The notes: generated by a model not told the origin, from the letters alone. A stretch of DNA of 64,000 nucleotides from Plantago major (GCA_026545765.1 CM048840.1:28028765-28092764), one strand, 5' to 3'. Counted from the first letter of the stretch, positions 31,401 through 43,043 are shown. Numbers and translations: made by a program.

Positions 31401-33784
31401 TCGCTGAGATTTTAGACCATGATATATCATATGTTGGTTTGGCCAATTGGCTCTTTAATTACACCAACCATCTGCTGCGCCAAGAAATTTGAGGTTCTTA
31501 GTTTTTCTATTTATCGCCTCTAACTCCCCTCATAAAGCACACAGAGGCTGTTAAATATTCTTTTGGTCTTGTGAGAGTTTAGTTTTTCATCTAGGTGAAT
31601 ATTAATAACTCAATTATAATTATAATTTGAGTTTAGTTCTCTACTTGATGAATTTCATTCATTCGTAGGTTCGGGGAACTTCTGGAGTTACATTTGGCGG
31701 GAATTCCTTGAAGTTTTATGCGTCAGTACGTTTAAGTCTTAGGAGAACAGGGCTGGTCAAGAGAGGAGATGAGGTACTGATCTTTGCTCATTTCTTGGGA
31801 TATACCATTACTTGTGTTTTCAAGGATCCTTGATTTTGTATCAGGCGCAAGGTTATTTTCTTCTTCACTTCTCCATTTGTACATTACTGGATTGAATTAA
31901 TTTGTATTTTACTGATTTTTGACTGTACCTCTTTTTAAAACTGATATTTCTGTTGAAGGTATGCGTTAGACTTCACTGTGAGGTGCTCTTGCATTGCACT
32001 TGGTTTTTATTTAGTACCAAGTTCATGTGTTTCTGTTTTACTTCTGTGAGTTCAGAATATATCGATTAAGATTCTCTTCAATACTGTCTAGCAAGTCTTA
32101 TAAAAGATTTGATTTTCCTAAATAATAGGAAAATCACATTACAGTAGTATAAATAAGGTGAGCGTGCCATACACTTGGAATGGGAAGGATATGATTTTTC
32201 TTTATATTAGGATAATCATGAGTTTTACAATAATTTGACGAACATCTTGTAAATTGATAGGAGTTGTTTATGACATCCAGGCAAAAGAGGGCGCTGAAGA
32301 AATATAACACATAAAGAAAATAAACTTGTAGATCGAGATTGCTCCGTTCATAGTTGGTGGCTAGTCTTGTTGAATTACAGCGTAGGTAATTGGACTATGT
32401 TTTAGTTGAGTAGAACATGTTGGCCTGAGGAGGAATACCATAGCAAGCAATTGTACAAGGTAGGCTAACTTAGGGAGGTGACCCAAAATGCATACAATGG
32501 TCAATCACGCACCCATCGTAACACCTCGCCTTCGGGCCTTTTCCAGGTCCAAAAATACGCAGCCGCACTGCTCTTAAAAACTGCTAGCGCGGTCATCATC
32601 ATCATCACTGACCACCACCAGCAAGATAAAACTCCATGGCTCTTCATTTTTCCTTTGTGTCTGAACCTTAATAAATAACTGTCTACTGCACAATGTTAGG
32701 CTTGATGTTTATACATGCAGTGGATGGTTGGCTTTGCAAATGTTCTGGTTTCTTAAAGAATTGTGTGCATAAAGATTTGAATATCCACAATATCGACATG
32801 ATGACTTTAGGGGTGAATTGGATTTTTGGTTCTACAAGTGCACATTCTTGGCAAAGTTGTCCTAAGATTTTCAAAATAAAAGATGAGGGAACAAAATAGA
32901 AAGAATTATTACAATCCTTTAATAAAGAATTAAGTTTTTCTTTTTTTTAAAGTCAAAATATATGAAAACCTGAAAAATATTGAAAAATCAAAATAATATA
33001 CATCACAATCACTTGAAAAAACAAAAAATTGGTTTTTTCTATACTGGCGGCTTAAAGTATTTGCGCTTTACTAATTTTAGGCGGTACTCTAGTAAAACTG
33101 ATATATCTGTTGAGCTCTCCGTTAGACTTCTTCTCTGTGAGGTGCTCTTGCATTGCACTTGGTGTTTATTTATTACCGAGTTGCATATGTTTCTGTTTCA
33201 TTTCTGACCCCCTGAGTAGTTACATTACTTCTGTAAGTTCTGAATAGGACTAACATTCTCTTCTATAGTATCCGGATGCATTAGCATAGATGAGATTTAT
33301 ACTACCGTGTTAGTTCTATTTGATTCTGGCATAGTGGCATTGATTTTTGAAACCTGGAAGTTCTTGTAGGTAACTTGTGATAAAGTTTAACATCGTTTAA
33401 TATGAAAAAGGAGTTATTGTAGAACTAATAATTAGTGTTGCATTGCAGGTTATAGGAAGCCAAGTTGCTGTGAAGATTGTTAAAAACAAACATGCACTGC
33501 CATTTAAAGAAGTAGAGTTTGAGCTAGAGTTCGGCAAAGGGATATCTAGGGAATCAGAGCTCATCTATTTGGGTTGCAAGCACGAGTTGATAACTCAGTC
33601 TGGCTTATTTCTTCAAATGAATGGTGTAAACCATCAGGACAAGGACGCTTTAAAGAGATACCTGTCTGAAAATGTAAAGGCCAGAGAAGAGTTTGAGAAA
33701 AAGCTGAGGGACAAACTTGCCAATGAAGTTAAACACATAGATGAAACTGTTGCTAATGAGGATGCAGTTGTTGACGAAGCATAA
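28409..33784 (+). CDS. RECA2/RECA3-like: Mitochondrial-type RecA recombinase, 8 exons
   Basis: Exons 28409-28468, 28845-28902, 29692-29909, 30291-30378, 30489-30661, 30781-30948, 31669-31773, 33449-33784; all GT-AG, 401 residues, frame intact. The Arg-rich start ([17 protein letters not shown]) suggests mitochondrial import. Walker A (GPEASGKTT), the catalytic Glu (FIDAEH), Walker B (VDVIVVDS) and the sensor Gln (TNQ before VR) are present. Such proteins bind single-stranded DNA and drive strand exchange that protects organelle genomes. Odd: loop L1 carries a 7-residue tandem duplication ([14 protein letters not shown]) and loop L2 is shortened. An acidic C-terminus is kept. The last intron (1675 nt) contains a peptide pseudogene. 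Confidence 0.88.
32325..32647 (-). pseudogene. Dead cysteine-peptide gene copy in RECA intron 7
   Basis: ATG at 32647, then a signal-peptide-like start rich in Met and Ala. Aligns along its length with the gene at 34165-34446 (SSAAAYF, YDGCVID, MHFGSPP) and beyond its stop. An extra T after AAAY shifts the frame, and CCT-CAG has become a TAA just after GSPP. Similarity extends upstream to about 32790 (AAGATTTGAATAT), so promoter DNA was copied too. Confidence 0.8.
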
Positions 33785-34164
33785 TCTTGTTGCTAGGCAG
33801 ATCAGTCCAAATCCGTCATGGCCTCTCTAATCTGCTGTGTAAATGGATGGATGTATGTATGCATACAAAGTGAGAGAGACGCATCAAGCTGTCACTACAG
33901 ACTTTGTGCACTTTTTTTCTACTTCGGGATTTGAATATCTTAACTGAGGATGTCTTACCAGGTAAATTCAAGATATCTACTTTTGTAACATGCAAGTGAT
34001 CAACGTTTTCTCATTAACAGAAAAGGCAGGGAACATGAATGTAACTGGGTATTCATTCAAACTTGTTTGAGTTCTGGAAGCAGGAAATACTACAAATCAA
34101 AGTAGAAAAACTGGATGTTTCAAAAGAAAAGAAAAAGAAACCTATAGCACTAAGATTGCTCTGT
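33785..34164. other. RECA 3' UTR and spacer
   Basis: Convergent gene ends: the RECA stop is at 33782-33784 and the minus-strand peptide gene ends at 34165. No other feature seen. Confidence 0.5.
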
Positions 34165-34446
34165 TCATAGTTGGTGGCTAGTCTTGTTGAATTCATCCAT
34201 GTTTTTGTTGGGAAGAACTTGTTGAGCTGCAGTAGTACCATAGCAGGCTTTATAGCAACCAGTTGTGCAGGGCAGGCTAACTGAAGGAGGTGACCCGAAA
34301 TGCATGCACTGGTCAATCACGCACCCGTCGTAGCACCTCCTCTTCGGACCTTTTCCAGGTCCGAAATATGCAGCTGCACTGCTCGTAAATACTGCAATCG
34401 CCATCACCATCATCATTAACCAGCAGCATACGCCTACACGCTTCAT
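34165..34446 (-). CDS. Small secreted six-cysteine peptide
   Basis: 93 codons, ATG at 34446, intronless. Residues 1-26 (MKRVGVCCWLMMMVMAIAVF...) form a signal peptide. The mature part starts [11 protein letters not shown] and has six cysteines, C-x3-C-x4-C-x12-C-x3-C-x3-C, with FGSPPSVSLPCTTGCYKAC in the middle. The tail is polar. The close paralogue 35088-35426 shares FGPGKG, GSPPSV and CTTGCYKAC. Likely an extracellular defence or signalling peptide of thionin-like size, but I cannot assign the family. A TATA box lies about 105 bases upstream. Confidence 0.8.
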   Translation of the reverse strand: MKRVGVCCWLMMMVMAIAVFTSSAAAYFGPGKGPKRRCYDGCVIDQCMHFGSPPSVSLPCTTGCYKACYGTTAAQQVLPNKNMDEFNKTSHQL

Positions 34447-34551
34447 TTCCGTTATCTTCTAAACCTTGATATTGTCACTTGATGAGTAAATAACCTACTA
34501 CACAATGTTATGCTTGATGACAATGATGCAATGGAACAGCATAGCTTGCTG

Positions 34552-34559
34552 TATTTATA
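34552..34559 (-). promoter_or_regulatory. TATA box of peptide gene
   Basis: TATAAATA on the minus strand, followed downstream by the expected 5' UTR length before the ATG at 34446. The same motif precedes the paralogue. Confidence 0.65.
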
Positions 34560-35087
34560 GGCTTTACAAATGTTTGTGTTAACCTGCATAAAGATTTGAA
34601 TATTTTGACAATATCGCCATAAAGGATTTGCATGCTAATTAGGCTCCTTAGTTATAGAAAATATATATTCCATCAGTATATTGTCTATAACGTTTGATTT
34701 CTTGTTATCTTGAATACTTTTAGCCACCAATTCAGTTTACTTGATAGGTGTACAAATCTCAATATTAGTTCTGCACTGCACAATATGTTGATAGCTAGTT
34801 TGCTACTCTAAAAAAGAGGCCCTGGCTCCAACTTTATTATTAATATAACCGAAGCAGGCGTCACGGACTCACGGGGTCTATAATAACCCGTTATTACAAA
34901 AAACTTTCTAAGTACTCAACCCAACAGTCTAAGGTATATGGAACAATTGATCCTAATTTATTGTTCACATTTAAAACGCAGGCAAATTAAAGAGAATCAA
35001 TCTACTAAGAAGAGAAAAAGAAAAACAAGTGAAACAAGAAAATTAGATCATTGCTTTACTCCTTTCTTTCTTTATCCGGTCATGTGA
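34560..35087. other. Spacer between the two peptide genes
   Basis: Promoter side of the first peptide gene and 3' side of the second. No ORF or repeat recognised. Confidence 0.5.
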
Positions 35088-35426
35088 TCATACGGCTTTT
35101 TTGCCAACATACTTAACCTCAGCAGTGTAGCAGGCTTTATAGCAACCAGTTGTGCAAGCCCCGTCAACAGAAGGGGGTGAGCCGAGTTTGATACAATGGT
35201 CAACGATGCACCCTTTGTAGCAAGAATAATGCGGATCACCTTTGCCAGGGCCAAAAAAGTCCGTAGAAGATTCGCTGGTACTATTTTTTTCATTCTTGTC
35301 ATCTTGAATAGGTTTTTTACTAATTTTCTGAGCACCATCGTCTCTACCATATGCATATGCAGCAGGCGTCAAGGCTGCAATCACCATCATCGTAATCAAG
35401 CAGTAGCATACACTTTTGGTCTTCAT
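35088..35426 (-). CDS. Small secreted six-cysteine peptide with acidic/polar insert
   Basis: 112 codons, ATG at 35426, intronless. Signal peptide MKTKSVCYCLITMMVIAAL..., then a polar 30-residue segment absent from its neighbour (KKPIQDDKNEKNSTSES), then DFFGPGKGD and the same six-cysteine core, C-x3-C-x4-C-x12-C-x3-C-x3-C, ending KYVGKKAV. The insert may be a propeptide or simply a linker. It is the paralogue of 34165-34446 in tandem, same strand. Confidence 0.8.
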   Translation of the reverse strand: MKTKSVCYCLITMMVIAALTPAAYAYGRDDGAQKISKKPIQDDKNEKNSTSESSTDFFGPGKGDPHYSCYKGCIVDHCIKLGSPPSVDGACTTGCYKACYTAEVKYVGKKAV

Positions 35427-35503
35427 TTTTCCTTTTATCTTCTGAATGTCGATAACAGCACACGATATTTCACCGTTGATGATGGATGAAACATAAATGG
35501 CTC

Positions 35504-35511
35504 TATTTATA
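35504..35511 (-). promoter_or_regulatory. TATA box of peptide gene
   Basis: TATAAATA on the minus strand, about 78 bases before the ATG at 35426. Confidence 0.65.
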
Positions 35512-35800
35512 GGAATTACATTAGTTTCATACTGTACAAAGGGACGGTTCCCATGCTAAGCATCGAAATAGCTTGCTCTAGGCCTCATAATTCTACATGA
35601 CCACCAAATTTAGTACTGGCTTATTACTCTATTTGCAGTGTAGAATGTGATTGGCCTATCATGTTTTTCTTGAGTTTATTACATGGGAAATAAGTTGCTG
35701 TGCTAATTATAGATCAACTTCTATTTTAGTTCCCTGATTGAAGATTAGGTTTTGACCCTGGCGGATCCAGGGGTCATGCGGTGACATAAAATACTTGGAG

Positions 35801-36548
35801 AAAAATGTACCAAAGATCCAATCATGATCTGCCCATTCCAAAATCTTATTTTAGTTCACAGATTACAGAACACATGTTACAGGGTAATCCAACATTTCAA
35901 AAACAAATGACCCCTTGGCCGGAGGGGATGCAAATAGATGTCGCCCGGGGGAAACGAAACACAAAATTCACCCATCTACTCCAAACCTTTGTAACCAACC
36001 CCACTCCAAGTCCTAATCACATGCTAGCAGTTTATTCTATCAGAATTGAGTATGAAAACCCCATGTTTTCTGCTCTTTCTTGGCAAGAGCTAGCTTTAAA
36101 CTAAAGAATACAGTACTAGTTTGTGACTAAGAAAATTAAGTATGATTATGAATATGCATTATCCTCAATAATACTAATCTTTTAAACTACTCCAGTCTAC
36201 ATGTTTTTAATAATACACTTAATTATCCTTGCTTGACTCACCAATTCATCATAAGGGTATTTGCAACATTAATGAGAAGCTGAATGCAGAAAAAAAATAC
36301 CTCACACCATCTATTCTGCCTCTTGTTTAACACTAAAAAACAATGGCGGCTCCGATTGTGCAGCTCTGATGGCGTTCAAATCCGAACTTATACTAGAACC
36401 TGATAACATGCTCTCGACAAATTGGACCTCAAACACTAACTGCTGTACTATCGGAACTCATACTAGAACCTGATATCATACTCTCCACCAATCAGACCTC
36501 AAACACTCACTGCTACACTTTGGTTTGGTATTACAAGTTTCAACCAAA
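35801..36548 (+). repeat. Segmental duplicate of an LRR gene promoter and 5' end
   Basis: Matches 37363-38100 in order (TTATTTTAGTTCACAG, GCTTGACTCACCAATTCATCATAAGG, GCTGAATGCAGAAAA, then coding sequence). Gaps and substitutions suggest an old duplication. Confidence 0.75.
36345..36548 (+). pseudogene. LRR receptor-like gene, N-terminal fragment
   Basis: Encodes CAALMAFKSELILEPDNMLST followed by NWTSNTN and a Cys pair, the LRRNT_2 cap, then stops. Part of it is repeated (36390-36440 and 36451-36500). It keeps the NWTSNTN cap that the longer copy at 37886 has lost. No repeats or kinase follow. Confidence 0.7.
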
Positions 36549-37362
36549 CTAGATTATTATAACTAAACTGTCCAAGACAAGATGAAACCTTGTTGCACAC
36601 AGACAAAATGAAACCACACAAGCATTTGCGAAAAATTTTATGTGTTGTTATTAAGATGAACAAGAAGTTATAACTCTTGATAAAGAAAAAAAGTACTAAT
36701 AGCTGGACAGAGAGAAGGAGATCAAATAATATGATCATGAAAGACAGTTGCAGAATAAGAAACTCTAAGAAAGTGAATCTGTCTTGCCTTTCTAGTGAAG
36801 AAGAGATGTGCCTAAAATATTTGTGATGCATTGCAGTATCATCAAGAAAAAGAACAAGTTAGGCTCCGGTTTGAAGGTAGTAATAATCACAGAACAGGAA
36901 TATGACACCATAGGCATTGAAGGAGCTGATTAGTGCTGAAACTCAACAAAATACCAGCTTCAACAAACAGCAGAGTTAACTTAACCTCTGATGAAACGGT
37001 GTTCCAACGAACATCATCTGCGAGCACAATTTGTAATTTTGTATTGTACTCTACTGCTTCTTGCTTTTCAGATTTTATCATCAAGCTATTTACCATGAGT
37101 TTAGTTATTTAGGCTGGAATATGTACAATACGGGTACCAGATAGCCAAAGTCGATACCAACATAATGTGAGAAATTACCATACAATATGGCCTCAAATAT
37201 TACAGATAAGCTAACATAAGACGTTATTCTCAATTAAAGTGTCAGTTCACTTCTCCGCACCTGCGTCGAATTTAAGAATTGCATCTAATTCGTCCATTTA
37301 ACAGAAAATTCCACCAAGGGACAAAATATATTCTGGTAATAAAACTATGGGTGGAATGGAGA
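36549..37362. other. Spacer without a recognised gene
   Basis: Separates the two copies of the LRR 5' segment. No ORF with family similarity on either strand. Confidence 0.5.
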
Positions 37363-37885
37363 GAAAAAATGTACGAAAGATTGAATGATCATATGCCGAT
37401 TGCCAAAACCTTATTTTAGTTCACAGGTTACAGAACACTTGTTACTACATGATAATATAATGATTCGAAACAAATGACCCCTCTGGAGGGGACTACAATC
37501 AGATGTCATAACACAAAATTTACCCCCCTCTACTCCAAATTTTTATCCTTAATACTTGCTTACCAATTTTTGTCATCCACCCTACTCCAAGTCTTATCAC
37601 ATGCTAACAGTTTATTCAATCAAAATTTAGTATAAAACACTTGTGTTTCTGCTGTTTCTTGGCAAGAGCACTGAACTAAAGAATACAATACTACTTTGTG
37701 AATAAGAAAATCAAGTATGATTATGAATATCATTGTCCAAATAATACTAGTAATGTTTTAAACTACTAATTCCAGGTCTACATGTTTTTAATAATACACT
37801 TAATTGTCCTTGCTTGACTCACCAATTCATCATAAGGTACTTGCAAAATTGCTGAGAAGCTGAATGCAGAAAAGTATCCCACACC

Positions 37886-39750
37886 ATGTACTTCATCAAG
37901 CTTACATCTCCGGTCAATATCATTCTTTGTCTCCTCTTGTTCTTGCTTTTTTGTTCTGCCTCCTGTTTAACACAAGAAAACAATAGCAGCTCTGATTATG
38001 CAGCTCTGATGGCCTTCAAATCCGAACTTATACTAGAACCTGATAACATACTCTCCACTACTGCATTTTGTTTGGTGTTACATGTTTCAACCAATGGGTC
38101 ACAAATCTTGTTCTCTCTGGAATGGATCTTCAGGGTGAGCTTTCTCCACAAATTGCCAATTTGACCCTTCTTGAGGAGCTTGATCTCAACAGCAACAAAT
38201 TGGTAGGCGTTCTGCCAAGCAAATTGGGATCGCTTCAACAACTGAGGATTCTCAGATTAATGAATAATGCTCTTCGGGGGGGGATTCCTGAGAATTTGAG
38301 CAGGTGTTGGAATCTCCAGAAACTCAATCTGTCGAATAACTTCATAGCAGGATCCATGCCAGAGGGGCTTGGCCACTTGGGAAATCTTCAGCTGCTGGAT
38401 CTTTCTGACAACAATCTCACAGGTAATATTCCTGAGTCATTTGGTAACTTTTCAAGATTAGGTACTTGTATCTGGAGGAGAAAGGTTTTGATGGCAATAT
38501 TCCATCAGAGCTTGCGAAGTTAACGAGACTCTTAGATCTCAGGATCAATGGAAATAATCTAGTTGGCAATATCCCGAATTCATTTGGAAACTTCTCAAGC
38601 ATTGAGATCTTGAATTTGCATGAGAATGATTTAGATGGTGTCATTCCATCAGAGATTGGGAAGCTAACGAGACTCTCATATCTCAGGATCAAGAGCAATA
38701 AAGTAACCGACTCATTGCCTATTTCAATTTTTAACATCTCTAAATTGAAAATAGTGGACCTTGCTGAAAATGAGTTATCTGGCCAACTACCAGAGAGTCT
38801 AGGAGGCGGAATGCCAAATCTTGAACAACTTTAATTGTATAGTAATCGCATAAGTGGAAAATTCCCAATATCTCTATCTAATGCTACAATGCTGACAGAT
38901 CTATACATTTCTGAGAATAATTTTCATGGGGAGATACCAAATGAATTCAGCAGGTTGCTAAATTTGCGGGGGTTTAGCTTCGGGGTAAATAGAATCTCTG
39001 GTAGAATTCCATATTGGCTCTTTAATGTAACAACACTTGGAAGTTTTACATACAAGAAGAAATCACCTCAGTGGTAATCTACCCGCGGATCTCGGTAATG
39101 GCCTCCCAAATCTTCAAGAACTTCTCCTGTATGAAAACCAGCTTAGTGGACCAATACCCTCTTCAATATGCAATGCCACAAATCTTGTTTATCTGGAGGT
39201 AGGCAATAATAGCTTTAGTGGACCTGTTCCAATGATGATTGGAAACCTAGTACTTCTCGAGTCTCTAAACCTGTACGAAAATTCACTCACCAACGATCCT
39301 GCTTCCCCTCATCTAGACTTTTTAAACTCAATAGTGAACTGTCGAAAGTTGCAATATCTGATCATTTCTTATAACCCACTAAACGGTAAAATACCAGAAT
39401 CCATAGGCAATATGTCTACCAATCTTGAACGCTTCGCTGCAGAATCTTGTGGGCTTAAGGGTCGTATATCAGATGGTTTTGGAAACTTGAGCAGCTTGAA
39501 TGGCCTGTACCTAGCTACGAATAATCTACAAGGTTCGGTACCTTTATCATTTTCTGGCTTGCGAAATTTAGAAAGAATATACATGCCTGAAAACAACCTG
39601 GAAGGCCCTGTTCCAACAGTATTTTGTAGCATACACGTCATGGGATATTTGGGTCTGAGAGGAAACAAATTTTCAGGCTCAACCCCAACATGCTTTCAAA
39701 ATCTAACTCCACTGAGATTTATATACAAATTATGCAATTTTATCTACATA
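37886..39750 (+). pseudogene. LRR receptor-like (EFR/Xa21 class) ectodomain pseudogene
   Basis: Begins MYFIKLTSPVNIILCLLLF, a signal peptide, then DYAALMAFKSELILEPDN. A deletion before FGVTC removes part of the cap and shifts the frame. About twenty LRRs follow (for example LDLNSNKLVGVLPSKLGSL, LLDLSDNNLTGNIPESFGN, LNLHENDLDGVIPSEIGKL). Lesions: frameshift near 38460, TAA at 38832-38834, frameshift near 39050. It stops after SGSTPTCFQNLTPL; no transmembrane or kinase domain follows because repeat DNA begins. The family perceives extracellular peptides, but this copy cannot. Confidence 0.85.
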
Positions 39751-40036
39751 TTTGTTTGTCCATCTAAGCAAACTGCCGTCAAGGCTCAAGTCAACTTCAG
39801 CTCCACATTATCTTGCAAAGAACATTACATGCATTAGCATGCACCTTACATTCATTACGTACCAAAAACATTACATATACCATATAAACATTACGTCATA
39901 CATTTTTTCATTAATGGTTGTAGCTGTAAATCTACAAATAATAAATACATCATCACATGAAACCAATAAAACAACCATAACATTACACACATCATTGAGA
40001 AAATTATAGATATTATATTGAACATTACACTCATCG

Positions 40037-40735
40037 TTAGGGGTGTAAATGAAACTAACGTTCGTGAAAATTTCACGAAAAATTTCAGTCAACGTTCAGT
40101 TCGAGTTTAACCTAACCGAACAGTTCGTGAACATGTTCGTTCATTAACGAACACGAACACGAACATATAATTTATTGTTCGGTAGTTCGCGAACTGTTTG
40201 TGAACAAATTATATCTATAATAATTTTATATTATTTTATATATGGAGTATAATATTTCCTAACCTAATCTATCGTTTCCATTTTTCACAAAAGTTATAAT
40301 ACTCCCGCCATCCCAAATTCATTTATTCGCCCGGACACAGATTTTAAGATAAAGTGAATAAAGTAGGAAAGATGGTAACAAAGTAGGAAAGAGGTTGATA
40401 AAGTAGGAGAGATAGTAAATGAAGTATGATAGAGATTGAATAAAGTAGGAGATAGATTTTACATTAAAGGAATGGGAAGTTCAAATTGGGACGACCTAAA
40501 ATGGAATGCGGGAAGTTGAATTCGGGACGGATGGGGTATTTTATAACCTAACCTACACAAAACCTATAATAGTTCGCGAACTGTTCGTGACCATGTTGAA
40601 ACCTTAACGAACTGAACATGAACAAGTGTTGAGATGTTCGACGAACATGAACATGACATATATTAACGAACAAACATTCGTTAAGGTCAATGTTCGGTTC
40701 GTTCGGTTCGAAATATACATAATCTAGAACATTAA
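40037..40735. mobile_element. CGAAC/GTTCG-rich element, possibly hAT-like
   Basis: Begins TAGGGGTGTAAATGAA, similar to hAT termini, and is dense in GTTCG/CGAAC in both orientations on both sides of an inserted MITE. No clear matching right terminus or 8-bp duplication was found, so superfamily and right end are uncertain. Confidence 0.4.
40302..40536. mobile_element. Stowaway-like MITE
   Basis: 235 bp, TA at 40300-40301 and 40537-40538, termini CTCCCGCCATCCCAAATTCA and GAATTCGGGACGGATGGG. The interior repeats AAAGTAGGA-type motifs. Inserted within the CGAAC-rich element. Confidence 0.75.
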
Positions 40736-42487
40736 TGACATGACTTTGAACATTAGGGGTTTTAAGAACATTACAAGCATCATTAATAACATTACAACAT
40801 TTGCAATATCATGCATCATTGAAAAAAATTACAGACATCACAAGAAACATTACATGCATCATCCAGAACACTACATGTTATGAACAACATTACACAAATA
40901 CAAACAAAACATCAATGGAGTAAAGTAATCAACAATATCATGTATTTGTCAACTAAAACATCAAACATATGAGTAAGAACATTACTCTTATGCAATAAAC
41001 TACTGACTTGAACATATTTGTTTAATACAATAGTTATATGTGTACTCCGTTTAAGGTGGACATTCTCCATATCACTGGTAACATTACAAACATAAGCTAC
41101 AACATAACAAAGATTAGCAAGAACACTTGAACAACTTTCTACGCGATTTTCAGATTTGTTTCCAAATTTCAACTACAATTGTAAAAAGGCCCCGTCATGA
41201 ATTAATTTTTGAATCAAAACATTGTAGAAACGTACATACATGCATATATTCGGTAAATCGGTGGATAAACAACCAAATCGCAGTAGAGACACCAATTTTC
41301 GAGCATATTTTCATGTGTACTTTGTTTAGTTGAATATCCAACATATAATAAAAAACATTATAGGAAAAAGCCACAACATCACACTGATTAGTTAGAACAT
41401 TTGAAAAGAAAAAAAAAATATACGCGATTTTCAGATCTAATTCAAAATTTCGACTACAATTGTAAAATAAACACCAATTTCACAAAAATTATGTTGAGAT
41501 CTAGTTGTTCGGATCTTGGTGATGTTGCTTCTAGTGATCTCGAGCTTGATTTAGTCGATTTGGATCGAATTTGAGCTTCAAAAGTAGATTTCAAGATGAA
41601 AAACATCAAAGTAACCAGATTGCATTGAAACTATGTCGAGCTCTGGCATTTCTTATCTTCGTCATGCAGATTTCGGTGAGTTTTTGCTGATTTTTGGGCA
41701 GTTTCCGGCGATTCCAGCTGAAAATGGCGGAGGCTTTAGGATTTGTATCGGGAGTATTCTTTTATCAGTTTGTTTGGCTTAAGAAAATTATGATTTTAGC
41801 CTACTGAGAATTGGGTATATATAATGACCCGTTTTAACCCACTTTCTGGCTCTGGTTGGTTTGGAGTATTTTTAGTATTTAACTTTTGGTTTGGGATAAT
41901 TGTATAATTAATGAAAGTTAGGAAATTGTAAGCGTGGTCTGTTAGGAGACTCACTCAAAAATAGTAACTAACATTATTGATATTATTTAAAACATTATTA
42001 CTTGTATATTAATATCAGTATCTTTTATTTACCGTTACAAAATATTTTGGGAGGGCTATCTAGTAATTTGCCGTGTAGTAACAAAGAAATGGAAGGGAAG
42101 TATGATACTCAAAATAAAATCTCCTTTCCAAACCAAAAATCTAATTCAGAATCAATTTTCCCAAACCATAACCCTAACATGAGCCAGTCGCCACTTTAAT
42201 TGAGAATCCCATTGAGAAAATGTCAAACATTCCTAGTGATGATTTCAAATAAATGTGGTCACTTTAACGTTTACTGACAATAAAAATCCCCATATTTCCC
42301 GTACCCAATTACTATTAGTTTCAGTACAAATATGGTCATAATTTGCACGCACGCGTCAAGAGTTTCCCATAACTCTATTACAACATTTGAACATCAAGTA
42401 TAGTGTGAAAGCTAGATTGACTATAAACTATAAAAGAGTACTTGTTTGCAATCAATGTGGGATAAACCCACTTCACATTCCAACTTT

Positions 42488-43043
42488 AAGTTAAAGTTGG
42501 CACGGGTTTAAAAATCCTGGCTTCGTCCCTGCCCCCTAATTGTATGAATTTCAAGACGTCTCCAAAGTCTAGTTTGGGCAAGCAATATATATTTTCGAAG
42601 CTTATACATAGTATCTTACGAATATATTTTCTTCTTCTACTTCTTCATCTTTTTTCTTTTTTTTTTTTTTTTGTTTTTTTTTTTGGGATATGTGGAACAT
42701 TCTTACAAGTGATTTCTTGAAATACCCCTTAGAGGGGCAAAGCTATGCCTAAGCATAGCCCTTGTCGGCTTGGTTGTCGTAATCTTGTTTATATGTATTA
42801 AATTCAATGTTTTAATATTTAACACGGTATTTCTTTGTAATAAAATGCAATAAAACACATTAATTATTACCACACATACAAAAGTGAGTCCCCAGTGTGT
42901 TTGAAGTGACTTTCGCAAATATATACTAGATACTTTATGCTTATTATAAATCAAGATCTCTATAAGTTAAAGTTGGCACGCGTTTAAAAAAAATCTGGCT
43001 TCATCCCTGCCCTCTAATTGTATGAATTTTGAGACGTTTCTAA
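42488..43043. repeat. Pair of ~80-bp direct repeats, 476 bp apart
   Basis: 42488-42567 and 42964-43043 share AAGTTAAAGTTGGCAC, TCTGGCTTC and CCCTAATTGTATGAATTT-like blocks. They could be the ends of a small LTR-type element (TRIM) or a simple duplication. No primer site was recognised. Confidence 0.55.

Larger units (their letters stand above)
39751..42486. repeat. Repeat-rich DNA with many AACATTAC motifs
   Basis: From about 39820 to 41400 the motif AACATTAC recurs at least a dozen times on the plus strand, on both sides of a CGAAC-rich element. 41500-41800 has moderately GC-rich sequence with no ORF. This DNA replaces the end of the LRR gene. I cannot name the element. Confidence 0.5.

Noticed and set aside
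32478-32678. Plus-strand 66-codon ORF in the RECA intron
   Set aside because: It is the antisense shadow of the cysteine-peptide pseudogene.
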